A stretch of DNA of 6,238 nt, from positions 1 through 6,238 of the forward strand of contig ONXE01000119.1 in the NCBI GenBank assembly GCA_900321775.1. The letters are read 5' to 3'. Shown in pieces: positions 5,433 to 6,238 of the stretch. Source of the DNA: an uncultured Bacteroidales bacterium. GTDB taxonomy: Bacteria; Bacteroidota; Bacteroidia; Bacteroidales; Paludibacteraceae. The translations under genes were made by a program, and so were the position numbers. Positions within the stretch are counted from its first letter, which is position 1. Every line of letters begins with the position of its first letter. The notes beneath the pieces were generated by a model. That model was given only the letters and a program-made list of their open reading frames with translations, had not been told where the DNA came from and did no database searches.

Positions 5433-6238
5433 CTTCTAAAGGCCGGCAAGAAATCCAGTTGGTAGGTTTGTTTGGGCTGGTGCTCACCCCAAGCCACGCC
5501 GATGTCGCGCATGGCTTTGATGCGCTCTTTCTCGATATCTACGCCATCCTGGTAGATCTTCATCTCGAACTTCCAGTCGTCCAGCACTTTGCTCTTGATT
5601 TCTTTGTACAACTCCATCGCCTCGCCATAGCAGGCTGCATCGGGCAGGATCTGCGCCAGATACTCACCGGCTTTGCGCGCGCCTTGACTGTTCTGCTCTG
5701 CCGCCCAAGCCTGACGTGCTGCGGCCATGTTGATGTTGCACAGGTTGTCCACATAGGCCTGATATACCTTCACGCCTTCACGCAACGCCTCGTCGTAGTA
5801 CTTGCACTCCTCCGGAATCATCGTGAGGAGATGCAGCGCCTCGCCGAACTCGCACTCCTCCGGAATCATCGTGAGGAGATGCAGCGCCTCGCCGAACTCT
5901 TTCTGCTGGCACAGCGCCTGTGCTTTCTTGATGATTGTTGGCGCCTTGGCGTCATAGTAGTCAATAATCTTGGCCTTACCCTCTTCGATGAACTGGCTCA
6001 GAGCCTTTGACTGTACGGGCATGCGGCGGATAGCGTCCACATAACTCTTGGTCTCGGTCTCGCCCAGGCCGCGTACGTTGATGGCTGTGGAGGAGAAAAT
6101 CGTCCTGTTGTACAGGTCCACTACGTACAGGTTCAGTTCCATTTTCTCGGCTATCTTGGCCGGAGGACCTGCGATGATATCTTTGTCGATAGGCACAGCC
6201 ACTACGGTGAGGGCAAACTGGCCCTGATAGTCCAAACC
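5429..6238 (-). CDS. TPR-like helical protein of unknown function (partial, N-terminus off the right edge)
   Basis: The frame is open at the window edge (first codon seen is GGT at 6238..6236), and 269 residues are visible to TGA 5431..5429. A TTG at 6235 could be read as a start, but the frame continues upstream and the region is already well folded sequence, so the true start is likely outside. Visible residues about 1-72 are an alpha/beta domain (YQGQFALTVVAVPIDKDI; KMELNLYVVDLYNRTIFSS; TKSYVDAIRRM). Residues about 80-250 are helical and TPR-like (KAKIIDYYDAKAPTIIKKAQ; YGEAMELYKEIKSKVLDDW). A perfect tandem duplication gives EFGEALHLLTMIPEEC twice (114-129 and 130-145). I recall similar proteins from Bacteroidales with no assigned function. 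An alpha/beta domain followed by helical repeats suggests a binding or scaffold protein. It heads the visible cluster and overlaps the next gene by 4 bp. Confidence 0.8.
   Translation of the reverse strand, partial: GLDYQGQFALTVVAVPIDKDIIAGPPAKIAEKMELNLYVVDLYNRTIFSSTAINVRGLGETETKSYVDAIRRMPVQSKALSQFIEEGKAKIIDYYDAKAPTIIKKAQALCQQKEFGEALHLLTMIPEECEFGEALHLLTMIPEECKYYDEALREGVKVYQAYVDNLCNINMAAARQAWAAEQNSQGARKAGEYLAQILPDAACYGEAMELYKEIKSKVLDDWKFEMKIYQDGVDIEKERIKAMRDIGVAWGEHQPKQTYQLDFLPAFRR
5804..5899 (-). repeat. Perfect 48-bp tandem duplication inside a coding region
   Basis: Bases 5804..5851 and 5852..5899 are identical over 48 bp with no mismatch, directly abutting. The identity ends exactly at both borders: 5803 t differs from 5851 c, and 5852 g differs from 5900 t. 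Because 48 is a multiple of 3, the frame is kept and 16 residues (EFGEALHLLTMIPEEC) are doubled. No synonymous change separates the copies, which points to a very recent event or an assembly artefact. Confidence 0.97.

Larger units (their letters stand above)
2776..6238 (-). other. Three-gene translationally coupled envelope cluster (operon, 5' end off the right edge)
   Basis: Three minus-strand genes follow one another with no intergenic DNA: both junctions (5432..5429 and 4116..4113) are ATGA overlaps, where the start ATG shares bases with the upstream TGA. No promoter is seen inside. This arrangement normally means one mRNA and coupled translation, so the products are probably made together and act together. 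Two of the three have signal peptides; the first one's N-terminus is not in view. The promoter and possibly more genes lie beyond 6238. Confidence 0.82.

Noticed and set aside
4575..5465. Long plus-strand open frame (296 codons) opposite the envelope cluster
   Set aside because: It is antisense to the 4113..5432 gene, which has a signal peptide and coupled ends. Its predicted product has no signal peptide, domain or promoter, and long antisense frames are expected where GC-rich third positions fall on the other strand.

Overview
The window looks like chromosomal DNA from a member of the Bacteroidales (Bacteroidota), in the Prevotella/Bacteroides range. Three observations support this. Two promoters match the Bacteroidetes sigma-ABfr pattern (TTTG, 20 bp, TAnnTTTG). 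Starts lack a convincing Shine-Dalgarno and sit in A/T-rich leaders. The genes are typical of the group: an LDH-type malate dehydrogenase, an outer-membrane barrel-like protein, and a TPR/PD40 exported protein. A genus cannot be fixed from the sequence alone. No RNA gene, insertion sequence, CRISPR array or phage gene is seen.

Layout from left to right. (1) 1..641, minus strand: the N-terminal 213 residues of an exported, probably outer-membrane beta-barrel protein, running off the left edge. (2) 642..958: a divergent, AT-rich intergenic region holding back-to-back promoters that share a nearly identical 28-bp core, a degenerate heptamer array and several short palindromes. (3) 959..1900, plus: mdh, complete, closed by a strong intrinsic terminator with a C(UUCG)G loop. 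(4) 1955..2743, plus: a short-chain dehydrogenase/reductase starting only 10 nt after the terminator T-tract. (5) 2738..2786: a second heptamer array that fills the convergent gap and overlaps both neighbouring stop codons. (6) 6238..2776, minus: a tightly coupled three-gene cluster of envelope-type proteins, linked by two 4-bp ATGA overlaps. The first gene is cut by the right edge.

Functionally, mdh is central carbon metabolism (oxaloacetate/malate, probably the reductive branch to succinate in an anaerobe). The SDR is an NAD(P)-dependent oxidoreductase of unknown substrate. The right-hand cluster encodes two proteins with signal peptides and one whose N-terminus is outside the window. They are most likely expressed together and act in the periplasm or at the outer membrane, but no function can be assigned. 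The points most worth a second look are the two heptamer arrays with a freely varying seventh base, a perfect in-frame 48-bp tandem duplication in the first gene of the cluster, and the cluster itself. I found no defence system, mobile element or clearly new machinery.
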